A stretch of 64,000 bases of DNA from Granulosicoccus sp. (lineage in GTDB: Bacteria; Pseudomonadota; Gammaproteobacteria; Granulosicoccales; Granulosicoccaceae), in the NCBI GenBank assembly GCA_020627685.1, contig JAHDGK010000016.1, positions 1 to 64,000 of the forward strand, in the 5' to 3' direction. Under the pieces are notes generated by a model that was given only the letters and a program-made list of their open reading frames with translations, was not told the origin of the DNA and made no database searches. Shown one piece after another: positions 9,202 to 21,717 of this stretch; position 1 is the stretch's first letter; each line of letters starts with the position of its first letter. The translations under genes and the position numbers were made by a program.

Positions 9202-9258
9202 CCCTGACGCAGTGTTGTCAGGGCTAACTCGGCACGATTATGTTCATGTGAACGTGCC
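9202..9258. promoter_or_regulatory. Two adjacent inverted repeats upstream of fadBA (possible operator or 5'UTR structure)
   Basis: CCCTGAC-N8-GTCAGGG (9202-9223); GGCACG...GTTCA-TG-TGAAC...CGTGCC (9231-9258). Confidence 0.4.
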
Positions 9259-9285
9259 GGGTATCTATCAACTGATATTTAACCC

Positions 9286-12650
<3,365 letters not shown>

Positions 12651-12663
12651 CAATGCGCGGCTA

Positions 12664-13317
12664 CTAAGGTAGCCAACTGACATCGACAACGCGCCAGCTG
12701 GGACCGCCAGCTGGCACGTCGCCGTGATAGGTGAGTCTGGTAAGTGACACATTACCGATATCAAAGCTCACACTGTTTTTGATCGGTAAATCCAGCGCAA
12801 TTTGCAAGGCCGCTAATATCGTTCCTCTGTGGGCAACGCACACTAAATCTTTTCCCGGGTGTGCGGCGCTCATACGTTGAGTGAATGATTCTACTCGGGC
12901 CCGGAGCATGGCAAAGCTTTCGCCGTTGGGTGCTTGTACTTCCGGCGAGGACGGCCAGAATCCCAAGAATGCGTCGTCTCTTATCGCAAACAGTTCCTCG
13001 TGGGTCATACCATTGTAGTCACCGAAGTCTTGTTCAAGGATGTCTGCGTCTTCCTGCCACTCGGCTGCTGTTGCTCCGGCATCTATCAACGCTTTGGCTG
13101 TCTGCTTGGTTCGCTTCAGCGGGCTGGTAATCCATAAAGCATCTTTAGGTAGCTTGGCGGCAACACCTTCGAAAACCGCGCGGTTGGAGGTGTCGCAGTC
13201 TTCATCTAGGCTGCCGTACATTTTGTACGCGCCTGCGGGTACCGGCGCATGTCGCACCCAAAAAAAGCGGGTAGCGTGAGTTCGCTGAGGGAGCCGTGCG
13301 AGCAATTCAGGTTTCAT
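12664..13317 (-). CDS. Histidine phosphatase family protein
   Basis: 'FFWVRHAPVPAG' phosphohistidine motif, 'SPLKRTKQTAKAL', 'LVCVAHRGTI'. Confidence 0.88.
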   Translation of the reverse strand: MKPELLARLPQRTHATRFFWVRHAPVPAGAYKMYGSLDEDCDTSNRAVFEGVAAKLPKDALWITSPLKRTKQTAKALIDAGATAAEWQEDADILEQDFGDYNGMTHEELFAIRDDAFLGFWPSSPEVQAPNGESFAMLRARVESFTQRMSAAHPGKDLVCVAHRGTILAALQIALDLPIKNSVSFDIGNVSLTRLTYHGDVPAGGPSWRVVDVSWLP

Positions 13318-13461
13318 GGAATCGTGTCAATAAGAGCCGGGATCACCAGCAGTAGAATAGTCAGCTTGTTTATTGATTCTATCCTGTTGCCGGGGATTTC
13401 GTGGAAATGAAGGAACCTGCTACATTGGAGGACTGATTCAACATGCGGGTGATGGTGTTAA

Positions 13462-14754
13462 GTGACAAGTGACAATCCTTTATCCAGTCTGGACAATCGC
13501 ATACTCGACGCCCGAGACCTACTGGTAGAGCTGACTCAGGCGCTGATTCAGGTGCCAACCCTAAACCCGCCGGGCCTGGATTACGCGGCAATCTGTGATG
13601 TACTGGAGGATTGGTTAAAACCCCATGGCTTCGATATTAAGCGTGTTCGCGCTGTCGGTGCACTTGGAGATAGCGATAAGTATCCGCGATGGAATTTAAT
13701 TGCACGTCACGAGGGACGCAATAGCGGTGAATGTGTGCATTTCAATTCGCACACGGATGTTGTATCGGTAGGGGAAGGTTGGTCGGTCGATCCCTTTGAG
13801 GGTATTGTCAAAGACGGGCGCGTGTACGGTCGTGGAGCCTGTGATATGAAAGGCGGGCTAGCTGCCTCAATGGTTGCAGCCGTCTGCTTTGTGGCAGAAC
13901 ATCCTGAATACAGCGGCTCTATTGAAATCTCTGGCACCTGTGACGAAGAGTCGGGTGGCTTTGGCGGCGTTGCCTACCTTGCGGAAAAAGGCTGGTTTGA
14001 TCCATCGCGTGTGCAGCACGTCATTATTCCGGAACCCTTAAATAAAGACCGGATTTGTCTGGGGCACCGTGGCGTACTGTGGACGGAAATTGAAACACAC
14101 GGTCACATCGCTCACGGCTCCATGCCGTTTTTAGGTGACTGCGCTGTGCGGCATATGGGGGCTGTTATTGAAGCGTTTGAAGACACGCTTATACCCCGAT
14201 TACAGCAACGCCGAACTGCAATGCCGGTTGTGCCCGATGGCGCTCGCCAGTCGACGCTGAATATTAATTCTATTCATGGCGGGCAGGAAGAGCCTGAGGA
14301 AGGCTACACGGGTTTGCCGTCTGCATTGGTGCCGGATCGCTGCCGTATGGTAGTCGACCGGCGCTTTCTCATTGAAGAAGACCTTGAAGCCGTCCGCGCC
14401 GAGCTACATGATATTCTGGAAAGTGTAAAAGAGGATCGCGACAAGTTTGATTATCGCGTACGTGAATTGTTCTCGGTTCTACCGACAATGACTGAGAGAG
14501 ATGCGCCGGTGGTTACCGCGGTTGCTGGCGCAATAAAGGCTCGACTGGGAACTGATCCGGACTATGTGGTGTCTCCGGGTACTTACGATCAAAAACATAT
14601 TGACCGGATTGGTAGGTTGCACAACTGTATTGCCTATGGGCCGGGAATACTCGATTTAGCCCATCAACCTGACGAGTATGTTGGAATTCAGGATATGATT
14701 GATTCAGCGCAAGTCATGGGGCGGTCTCTACAAACCCTATTGCTTAAAAATTAA
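13462..14754 (+). CDS. M20 family metallopeptidase/deacylase (ArgE/DapE-like)
   Basis: 'VHFNSHTDVVSVG', 'YGRGACDMKGGLAASMVA', 'SGTCDEESGGFGG' M20 metal/catalytic motifs. Confidence 0.93.
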   Translation: MTSDNPLSSLDNRILDARDLLVELTQALIQVPTLNPPGLDYAAICDVLEDWLKPHGFDIKRVRAVGALGDSDKYPRWNLIARHEGRNSGECVHFNSHTDVVSVGEGWSVDPFEGIVKDGRVYGRGACDMKGGLAASMVAAVCFVAEHPEYSGSIEISGTCDEESGGFGGVAYLAEKGWFDPSRVQHVIIPEPLNKDRICLGHRGVLWTEIETHGHIAHGSMPFLGDCAVRHMGAVIEAFEDTLIPRLQQRRTAMPVVPDGARQSTLNINSIHGGQEEPEEGYTGLPSALVPDRCRMVVDRRFLIEEDLEAVRAELHDILESVKEDRDKFDYRVRELFSVLPTMTERDAPVVTAVAGAIKARLGTDPDYVVSPGTYDQKHIDRIGRLHNCIAYGPGILDLAHQPDEYVGIQDMIDSAQVMGRSLQTLLLKN

Positions 14755-14767
14755 CAGAGGATATGTT

Positions 14768-16246
14768 ATGAAACAACATTTATGGGTGCCAGTTTTATTA
14801 CTCACAGCAGGCTTGGCAGGAAATGCTCTAGCGGCGAAAACTGACCTAACTATCGGCATGCAGTTAGAGCCGCCTAATCTTGATCCAACCGGAGGCGCAG
14901 CCGCTGCTATTGATGAAGTGGTGTATGCCAATATCTTTGAAGGGCTCACCCGCTTTGGTCCTGACGGCAGTGTAAGACCTGCGCTGGCTGCTAGCTGGAG
15001 TATTGAGAATGACGGCACGCGTTATGTCTTCTCACTACAGTCGGGTGTGACTTTTCATGATGGCGCTGCATTCAGCTCTGAAGATGTGAAGTTCTCAATT
15101 GACCGTGCAATGGCAGAAGATTCCACCAATGCGCAAAAAGGTTTGTTTGCAAACATTGATAGTGTTGAAGTGATTGATGACAACACCGTTGCTATTAACC
15201 TTAAACAAGCTGACGGTAGTCTGTTGTTTAATTTGGCTTGGGGCGATGCCATCGTGCTAGATAGTGCGACAGCTGCAAACACCGCAACCCAGCCCGTTGG
15301 TACCGGGCCGTTTGTTTTTGATAAGTGGGTGCAGGGTGATCGCATTGAAATTGTAAAGAACGATTCCTACTGGGGTACGCCTGCGAAACTGGACAAAGCC
15401 ACGTTCAAGTTTATCAGCGAGCCAACGGCTGCCTATGCGGCAATTTTGGCGGGAGACCTTGATGCGTTTCCTAACTACCCGGCGCCTGAAAATCTTGCTC
15501 AGTTGGATGCTGATCCGCGTTATTCGGTTGTCTTAGGTTCGACCGAAGGGGAAACCATCTTGTCGACCAATAATGCTAAAGCTCCGTTTGATGATGTAAG
15601 AGTACGCAAAGCCTTGGCACACGCGATTAATCGCGGTGAGATAATTGATGGTGCCATGTTCGGCTATGGCACACCCATCGGGACTCATTTCGCGCCACAT
15701 AATCCGGCGTATGTTGATCTGGTGTCGAACTCCGCCTATGACCCCGACATGGCAAAAGCCCTATTAAAAGAAGCCGGGCATGAAGCCGGCTTGACCGTTT
15801 CTTTGAAGCTTCCCCCTCCGGCTTATGCGCGTCGTGGTGGTGAAATCATAGCGGCGCAATTACGGGATGTTGGCATTACTGCCGAGATTGAAAATTTGGA
15901 GTGGGCGCAGTGGTTAGAGCAAGTCTTCAAAGGTAAAGACTTCAATTTAACGATTGTGTCGCACACCGAGCCTATGGACATCGGTATTTACGCTAACCCG
16001 GACTACTACTTTCAGTACGACAACGCTGAGATACAAACATTGATGGAAGCCTTCGGCGTCGAAACGGATCCGGACAAGCGCACAGAGATGTTGCAACAGG
16101 CGCAGCGTATGATCTCAGACGACTATGTTAACGGATACTTATTTCAACTGGCGAAAACCGGTGTTGCTAACAGCAAAATTCAAGGTCTATGGGAGAATTC
16201 TCCAACTCAAGCGAACGATTTAACGGCCGTCTATTGGGAAGACTAA
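14768..16246 (+). CDS. ABC transporter substrate-binding protein, peptide/opine type (family 5)
   Basis: Signal peptide MKQHLWVPVLLLTAGLAGNALA; SBP_bac_5 motifs; first of an SBP-permease-permease-ATPase operon. Start trimmed from the listed ORF. Confidence 0.93.
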   Translation: MKQHLWVPVLLLTAGLAGNALAAKTDLTIGMQLEPPNLDPTGGAAAAIDEVVYANIFEGLTRFGPDGSVRPALAASWSIENDGTRYVFSLQSGVTFHDGAAFSSEDVKFSIDRAMAEDSTNAQKGLFANIDSVEVIDDNTVAINLKQADGSLLFNLAWGDAIVLDSATAANTATQPVGTGPFVFDKWVQGDRIEIVKNDSYWGTPAKLDKATFKFISEPTAAYAAILAGDLDAFPNYPAPENLAQLDADPRYSVVLGSTEGETILSTNNAKAPFDDVRVRKALAHAINRGEIIDGAMFGYGTPIGTHFAPHNPAYVDLVSNSAYDPDMAKALLKEAGHEAGLTVSLKLPPPAYARRGGEIIAAQLRDVGITAEIENLEWAQWLEQVFKGKDFNLTIVSHTEPMDIGIYANPDYYFQYDNAEIQTLMEAFGVETDPDKRTEMLQQAQRMISDDYVNGYLFQLAKTGVANSKIQGLWENSPTQANDLTAVYWED

Positions 16247-16290
16247 AAAGGTAAAAGCGGCACTGTCTGCTGCTAAGCTAACCTGCTATC

Positions 16291-16341
16291 AAAGCCCGGT
16301 CCATCATTAACAATTGAATATAATGGTGACCGGGCTTTTTT
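16291..16341 (+). terminator. Long hairpin with T-tract between SBP and permease genes (terminator/attenuator)
   Basis: AAAGCCCGGTCCATCATTA...TAATGGTGACCGGGCTTTTTT; nearly perfect long stem. Confidence 0.85.
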
Positions 16342-16364
16342 GTTGAAGCTCCCAGACTCTACTC

Positions 16365-17312
16365 ATGCTGAGATATCTCTATCGAAGACTTGGATCATTG
16401 GCTGCTACCTTGTTGGTGGCAAGTTTGGTTGTCTTCGTTGTTATCGAAGTTGTTCCGGGTGATCCTGCATCGTATATGTTGGGGCTGAATGCCCAGCCGG
16501 ATACTGTGGCTGCATTACGCAGCGAACTTGGTCTTGATCAATCGAAACCCGCGCGCTATGTGCAGTGGGTGACCGGCATGTTGCGAGGGGACTTCGGGCA
16601 GTCCTACACATACCGTACACCGGTGGCGGATATGGTGTCCGACAGGCTTTGGATTTCTTTGCCTTTGGCGTTGTACGCGTTGGTGTTGTCGATCGTTATC
16701 GCGTTTCCAGCCGGCATCTGGGCGGCAAGTCGTCGCGGTGGTGCTGCTGATACAACCGTCATGGGTTTTACTCAGTTGGGAATCGCCATTCCGAACTTCT
16801 GGTTTGCCATGTTGTTAGTGCTGTTTTTCGCCATCAAGCTCAGATGGTTCTCAGCAGGTGGTTTTGCCGGTTGGGATGAAGGATTCTTTGTGGCACTAAA
16901 GTCTTTGACGTTACCCGCTATCGCGTTAGCACTGCCGCAAGCTGCGATATTAACCCGTGTCATGCGCTCCTCCTTGCTTGATGTGCTGGGAGAAGACTTT
17001 ATGCGAACAGCTCGTGCTAAGGGTTTGAGTCGTCGACAGGCATTGTTAAGGCATGCGCTTCGCAATGCCATGATTCCGGTGCTCACGATTATCGGTTTGC
17101 AGTTCTCTTTTCTTATTGCCGGCGCCATCATTATTGAAAACGTATTTTTTCTACCTGGCTTAGGTCGGCTTATTTTTCAAAGTATTGCCCAGCGTGATCT
17201 TATCGTCGTAGAAAGTGTTGTCATGCTGCTGGTCTTCGCCGTAGTTGTTGTAACGTTCATCGTTGACCTTGCCTACGCCTGGGTTGATCCGCGCTTGAGG
17301 CGTCGATCATGA
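16365..17312 (+). CDS. ABC transporter permease, DppB-like
   Basis: 'MLRYLYRRLGSLAATLLVASLVVFVVIEVVPGDPA'; 'FMRTARAKGLSRRQALLRHALRNAMIPVLTIIG' EAA-loop. Confidence 0.95.
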   Translation: MLRYLYRRLGSLAATLLVASLVVFVVIEVVPGDPASYMLGLNAQPDTVAALRSELGLDQSKPARYVQWVTGMLRGDFGQSYTYRTPVADMVSDRLWISLPLALYALVLSIVIAFPAGIWAASRRGGAADTTVMGFTQLGIAIPNFWFAMLLVLFFAIKLRWFSAGGFAGWDEGFFVALKSLTLPAIALALPQAAILTRVMRSSLLDVLGEDFMRTARAKGLSRRQALLRHALRNAMIPVLTIIGLQFSFLIAGAIIIENVFFLPGLGRLIFQSIAQRDLIVVESVVMLLVFAVVVVTFIVDLAYAWVDPRLRRRS

Positions 17313-18124
17313 GGCTGAAAAGTATTGTTCCGGGTGCGCTGCTTATCACCATTGTTTTGGTTGCAGCGCTATTGAGTTATGTCTGGACACCGTTCGATGT
17401 TGCAACGCTTGATATTCGAAACAAACTACAAACCCCGAATCAGGTGAATTGGCTGGGTACTGATCACCTTGGCAGAGACATCTTGTCTATGTTGATGGTT
17501 GGAGCAAGAACCTCTATCGCTGTGGCATTGGTTGCGGTGGGAATCGGAATGGGCGTTGGTGTGCCTTTGGGGTTAATAGCAGCTGCGAAACAATCCGGTT
17601 GGGCCGATGAGCTTATTATGCGCGGCAACGATTTAGTATTCGCATTCCCGGCATTGCTTATTGCCATCATGATTACTGCGGTGTTCGGCGCGGGTGCGGT
17701 CAACGCTATCATTGCTATAGGAATATTTAATATTCCCGTCTTCGCTCGTTTAACGCGTGGCGCGGCGTTGAGTTTATGGACCCGGGAGTTTGTGTTGGCC
17801 GCAAGAGTTGCCGGCAAAAGCGGATTCAGAATTTCTGTCGAGCATTTGCTCCCGAATATAACCAATCTACTAATTGTGCAAGGCACCATTCAGTTCTCGT
17901 TGGGAATTTTAGCTGAGGCGGGATTGTCCTATGTTGGACTCGGAGCACAGCCGCCCATACCGAGTTGGGGGCGTATGCTCGCTGATAGCCAAACCTTAAT
18001 AACGCTTGCACCGCATCTAGCTTTGTTTCCGGGTCTTGCCATTGTATGCACGGTATTGGGTTTAAATTTGCTGGGAGATGGCTTACGCGATTGGCTCGAC
18101 CCGAGATTGCGTCGTGAGCGATAA
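17309..18124 (+). CDS. ABC transporter permease, DppC-like
   Basis: 'NWLGTDHLGRDILSMLMVGARTSI' and 'LSYVGLGAQPPIPSWGRML'; ATGA overlap with DppB-like gene. Confidence 0.95.
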   Translation: MRLKSIVPGALLITIVLVAALLSYVWTPFDVATLDIRNKLQTPNQVNWLGTDHLGRDILSMLMVGARTSIAVALVAVGIGMGVGVPLGLIAAAKQSGWADELIMRGNDLVFAFPALLIAIMITAVFGAGAVNAIIAIGIFNIPVFARLTRGAALSLWTREFVLAARVAGKSGFRISVEHLLPNITNLLIVQGTIQFSLGILAEAGLSYVGLGAQPPIPSWGRMLADSQTLITLAPHLALFPGLAIVCTVLGLNLLGDGLRDWLDPRLRRER

Positions 18125-19748
18125 CCACTCTGCATTGTTGCGGTTGGATAGGGTCAGCCTTGATATTCACGGCGTACCTATTCTGTCAGACATATCCTTG
18201 TCAGTGGCAGCAGGGCAAACGCTGGGTATCATCGGAGAGTCTGGGTCCGGTAAATCCATGACGGCGCTTTCCATCATGCAGCTGTTACCGCGTGGGTCTC
18301 AATCCAGCGGTAGCATTGTGTTTGATGGGCAAGAGCTTTCGGAGTTGTCTGAGGAACAGCTCTGTGATATCCGAGGCAGTGATATCGGCATGATCTTTCA
18401 AGAGCCGATGACGGCATTGAACCCTGTAAAAACTATTGGCGATCAAGTCAGTGAAAGTATTCGTCTGCATCGAAACGTGTCGTCAGCAGAAGTTAAGCAA
18501 CTCACCGAACAAATATTAGAGCGGGTAGGCCTACCCAACAGTGAGTATCCTTTGAGCCGCTATCCCCATGAATTGTCGGGCGGGCAACGCCAACGAGTAG
18601 TGATCGCAATAGCGGTTGCATGTAAGCCCAAGTTACTCATCGCCGATGAACCCACTACGGCACTGGATGTGACAACACAAGCTGGCATACTTGATTTGTT
18701 AAAGACACTGCAGCGAGATGAAGGTCTGGCATTGATGCTGATTACTCACGACCTGGCGGTCGTCTCCATGATGGCCGATGATGTTGTCGTTATGAAGTCG
18801 GGGCAAGTGGTTGAACAAGGGAGCTTGTATTCTGTCTTTGGTAATCCTTCTAACGACTATACAAAATTACTATTTGACGCATCGGCACTCACGCAAGTGG
18901 CACGCCGAGGAAATAAAAATGATTCAGCGACGGCAACAAACAAAGCACCCTTGTTGGAAGTGCGCGATCTTGTTTGCGAGTACCGGGTTCCCCGGCCGGG
19001 TTTATTATCTCGCCCAACTGCGTTTCGCGCAGTTGATACAGTCAGCTTTGATATTCAGCACGGTGAAAGTGTGGGACTGGTGGGCGAAAGCGGTTGTGGG
19101 AAATCAACTTTGACTCGAGCCTTACTCGGCTTGATGAAGCTTCATAGCGGATCAATATCACTCAATGGCGAGTCTGTCAGTGCCGCTCAGACGGTCTCAA
19201 GAGATGCACGACGACAGATGCAGGTGGTTTTTCAGGATCCCTTCGGTTCATTCAACCCCCGACACAAAGTCAGGCGACTTATAAGTGAGCCTTTGTACTT
19301 GTTGGACACGCAAGCTACCGCGCAGGAAACAAACTATCGAGTGTCGGAGACCTTAGAAAGTGTTGGTATGGCGGCTAGTGATGCGGATAAGTTTATTCAT
19401 GAATTCTCAGGTGGACAAAGACAGCGTATAGCTATTGCGCGCGCACTCATCATCAAGCCTGCACTCATCATTCTTGATGAAGCAGTGTCTGCGTTGGATG
19501 TCTCTGTGCGTGCACAGGTGTTAGAGCTTTTACATGATTTGGCCAATCGTGAAGGTCTGGCCTACTTATTTATCTCCCATGATTTATCGGTCGTGCAGCG
19601 TGTCAGTGATCGAGTGCTGGTCATGCAAAAAGGGAAGATTGTGGAGCGTGGCGACACTCAAACGGTTTTTTCAAACCCGCAGCATCCGTATACTCAGCAA
19701 CTCATTAGCGCGGCTCCCACATTGCGGATACCTCAGAGCGAAAGATAA
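18114..19748 (+). CDS. ABC transporter ATP-binding protein, tandem DppD-DppF type
   Basis: Two Walker A (GESGSGKS, GESGCGKS) and two LSGGQ-type signatures (LSGGQRQRV, FSGGQRQRI). In-frame GTG at 18114 preferred over the ORF-track ATG at 18078. Confidence 0.93.
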   Translation: MSDNHSALLRLDRVSLDIHGVPILSDISLSVAAGQTLGIIGESGSGKSMTALSIMQLLPRGSQSSGSIVFDGQELSELSEEQLCDIRGSDIGMIFQEPMTALNPVKTIGDQVSESIRLHRNVSSAEVKQLTEQILERVGLPNSEYPLSRYPHELSGGQRQRVVIAIAVACKPKLLIADEPTTALDVTTQAGILDLLKTLQRDEGLALMLITHDLAVVSMMADDVVVMKSGQVVEQGSLYSVFGNPSNDYTKLLFDASALTQVARRGNKNDSATATNKAPLLEVRDLVCEYRVPRPGLLSRPTAFRAVDTVSFDIQHGESVGLVGESGCGKSTLTRALLGLMKLHSGSISLNGESVSAAQTVSRDARRQMQVVFQDPFGSFNPRHKVRRLISEPLYLLDTQATAQETNYRVSETLESVGMAASDADKFIHEFSGGQRQRIAIARALIIKPALIILDEAVSALDVSVRAQVLELLHDLANREGLAYLFISHDLSVVQRVSDRVLVMQKGKIVERGDTQTVFSNPQHPYTQQLISAAPTLRIPQSER

Positions 19749-20818
19749 TGATGCAACATGGCGAATCTTTAGAATGGACAGTCGGTAAACGAAACCTCAT
19801 TACCGATGTGCCCGGAATTAAAGTCGGGTGTGCCGATGATGCTCATATAAAAACCGGTGTCACTGTCCTAACGTCTGAAGAGCCTTTTATCGCAAGTGTC
19901 GACGTTATGGGTGGCGCGCCAGGTACACGTGAGACAGATTGCCTGGCACCGGATAAGCTAGTCCAGCAGGTAGATGCGCTGGTACTGTCTGGAGGTTCTG
20001 CTTTCGGACTGGATGCAGCATCTGGTGTTATGGACGCTTTGCGGGTTCAGCAACGTGGGCTTCAGGTGGGCCCCGTGAAAGTGCCGATCGTACCGTCGGC
20101 TATTATCTTCGATCTTATCAACGGTGGTGCTTCCGACTGGACGAAAAACCCCTATCGAGATCTCGGCGCTCAGGCTTATCACTGCGCCGACGAAAGTTTT
20201 TTACTCGGTAGTCATGGCGCCGGTGCAGGCGCTACCACCGCGGTGTTGAAAGGAGGGCTGGGCTCGGCTTCTCTAATAATGCCAAATGGTGTGATTGTCG
20301 GTGCTTTGGTCGTTGTCAATCCGCACGGGAGTGTCGTGTCTCCAGATAGCAATCGCTTCTGGGCAGCCCCTTTTGAAATGGGCGATGAGTTTGGTGGTTT
20401 AGGCCCCTCAACTCGCAACCGCTCAAATCTCTTACCTAAGAATGAAAAATTACGCGCTTACGAATCCATGCGTAGCGACGGTTCGACATCATCTGACTTG
20501 CCTGCAGGTATGAATACAACTATTGCCATCGTTGCCACCAACGCCACATTAGATAAGGCGCAGCTCAAGCGACTCGCTGTCGCATCGCAAGACGGTATGG
20601 CAAGGGCGATAGTGCCGTCTCACACGCCATTTGATGGTGATTTAGTCTTTGCACTCTCAACAGCTGATGCAGAGCTACAAGACCCCATCATTGACAGTAT
20701 GCAACTAGGTCATGCTGCAGCCGTCTGTTTATCACGTGCTATTGCCAGAGGTGTTTATCACGCAACCGCGGCATCGAACGATACGCTGCCAGTATGGAGT
20801 GCGATAGATTCGCGCTAA
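19748..20818 (+). CDS. P1 family peptidase (DmpA/BapA-like Ntn-type aminopeptidase)
   Basis: 'DVPGIKVGCADD', 'LSGGSAFGLDAASGVMD', 'GAGAGATTAVLKGGLGSAS', 'MNTTIAIVATNA'. Confidence 0.92.
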   Translation: MMQHGESLEWTVGKRNLITDVPGIKVGCADDAHIKTGVTVLTSEEPFIASVDVMGGAPGTRETDCLAPDKLVQQVDALVLSGGSAFGLDAASGVMDALRVQQRGLQVGPVKVPIVPSAIIFDLINGGASDWTKNPYRDLGAQAYHCADESFLLGSHGAGAGATTAVLKGGLGSASLIMPNGVIVGALVVVNPHGSVVSPDSNRFWAAPFEMGDEFGGLGPSTRNRSNLLPKNEKLRAYESMRSDGSTSSDLPAGMNTTIAIVATNATLDKAQLKRLAVASQDGMARAIVPSHTPFDGDLVFALSTADAELQDPIIDSMQLGHAAAVCLSRAIARGVYHATAASNDTLPVWSAIDSR

Positions 20819-21627
20819 GAGCGAGTGTTCAGTGCACTTTTAACGAAGTTAATGAATTGCTCGGGTTGCTCCCAGTGCAGCGCATGTGCTGCATTGTCAA
20901 TGATGTACGTTTTGACGAATGCTTTGTCAGCTGCAAACTCCTCAATCATTGCCGGTGTGGCAAGCACATCGTGTGAGCCGGTGATAAGCGTGACGTCGCA
21001 TCGTATTGCGCTTAGATCTGGTGGCTCAATGAAACTGTCTAGGCCTGCAGCTTGTCTAGCAAAGCTCTCAGCATTTTGTTTGAACGGATAGTTCATCGAT
21101 GCATTCACCGCGGCGTCCACCGAAGACTCATCGGTAAAGAAGCCTGCACAGAATAGAAATTGATAAAACAACCGAAACCATTCTGCTTCTGTTTCCTCAT
21201 GACGTAAAGCATTGAGTGATTTGAATAAAGCAATTCTGGCAGGGATGACACTCGGTAGTGCTGCGGCAGCAACCAGTGAATTCACTCTATCAGGAGCTCG
21301 GGCAGCAAGAGCCCAGCCAAGCATACCGCCCATAGAGTGACCAAGAATATTGACGCGATCTATCTGCAGATCATCGAGCAGATTCAAGACATCGCCCACC
21401 ATTTTTTCTCTATCGGTTGAAACGGGGTTTGGTAGTGTTTGTCCAGTGCAGCGATTGTCCGGCAATATCAGCTCTAAGTTCCGGTTCAAGCCCTCGACAA
21501 CGGGCTGCCAGCTTGCGCTGTCGCTGGCCATGCCTGATAGCATAAGAAGAGGCGGCTGGCTGGTAGGTTCCTGCGCTTCGAGTCGTTGGTAGTGCAAACG
21601 GATTTCTTGGGTCTGTAGTACGGGCAT
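20815..21627 (-). CDS. Alpha/beta hydrolase
   Basis: Nucleophile elbow 'GHSMGGMLG'; 'LPDNRCTGQT'; C-terminal 'NAAHALHWEQPEQF' His. Confidence 0.92.
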   Translation of the reverse strand: MPVLQTQEIRLHYQRLEAQEPTSQPPLLMLSGMASDSASWQPVVEGLNRNLELILPDNRCTGQTLPNPVSTDREKMVGDVLNLLDDLQIDRVNILGHSMGGMLGWALAARAPDRVNSLVAAAALPSVIPARIALFKSLNALRHEETEAEWFRLFYQFLFCAGFFTDESSVDAAVNASMNYPFKQNAESFARQAAGLDSFIEPPDLSAIRCDVTLITGSHDVLATPAMIEEFAADKAFVKTYIIDNAAHALHWEQPEQFINFVKSALNTRS

Positions 21628-21717
21628 GCCTGAAACGTCCGGTCTGAAATAGGGTCAGAGGTTTAAGCGGTAGACTGTACGCTATTTCTGATTGTTCAAT
21701 GAAGGTGGGTAATATTT

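Noticed and set aside
18078-18113. Extended N-terminus of the tandem ABC ATPase (MAYAIGSTRDCV)
   Set aside because: In-frame GTG at 18114 gives a normal short overlap with the permease gene and a typical ATPase N-terminus.
17464-18170. Minus-strand ORFs (17464..17889, 17826..18170, 17929..18135) across dppC-like gene
   Set aside because: Shadow of a strongly supported ABC permease; no motifs.
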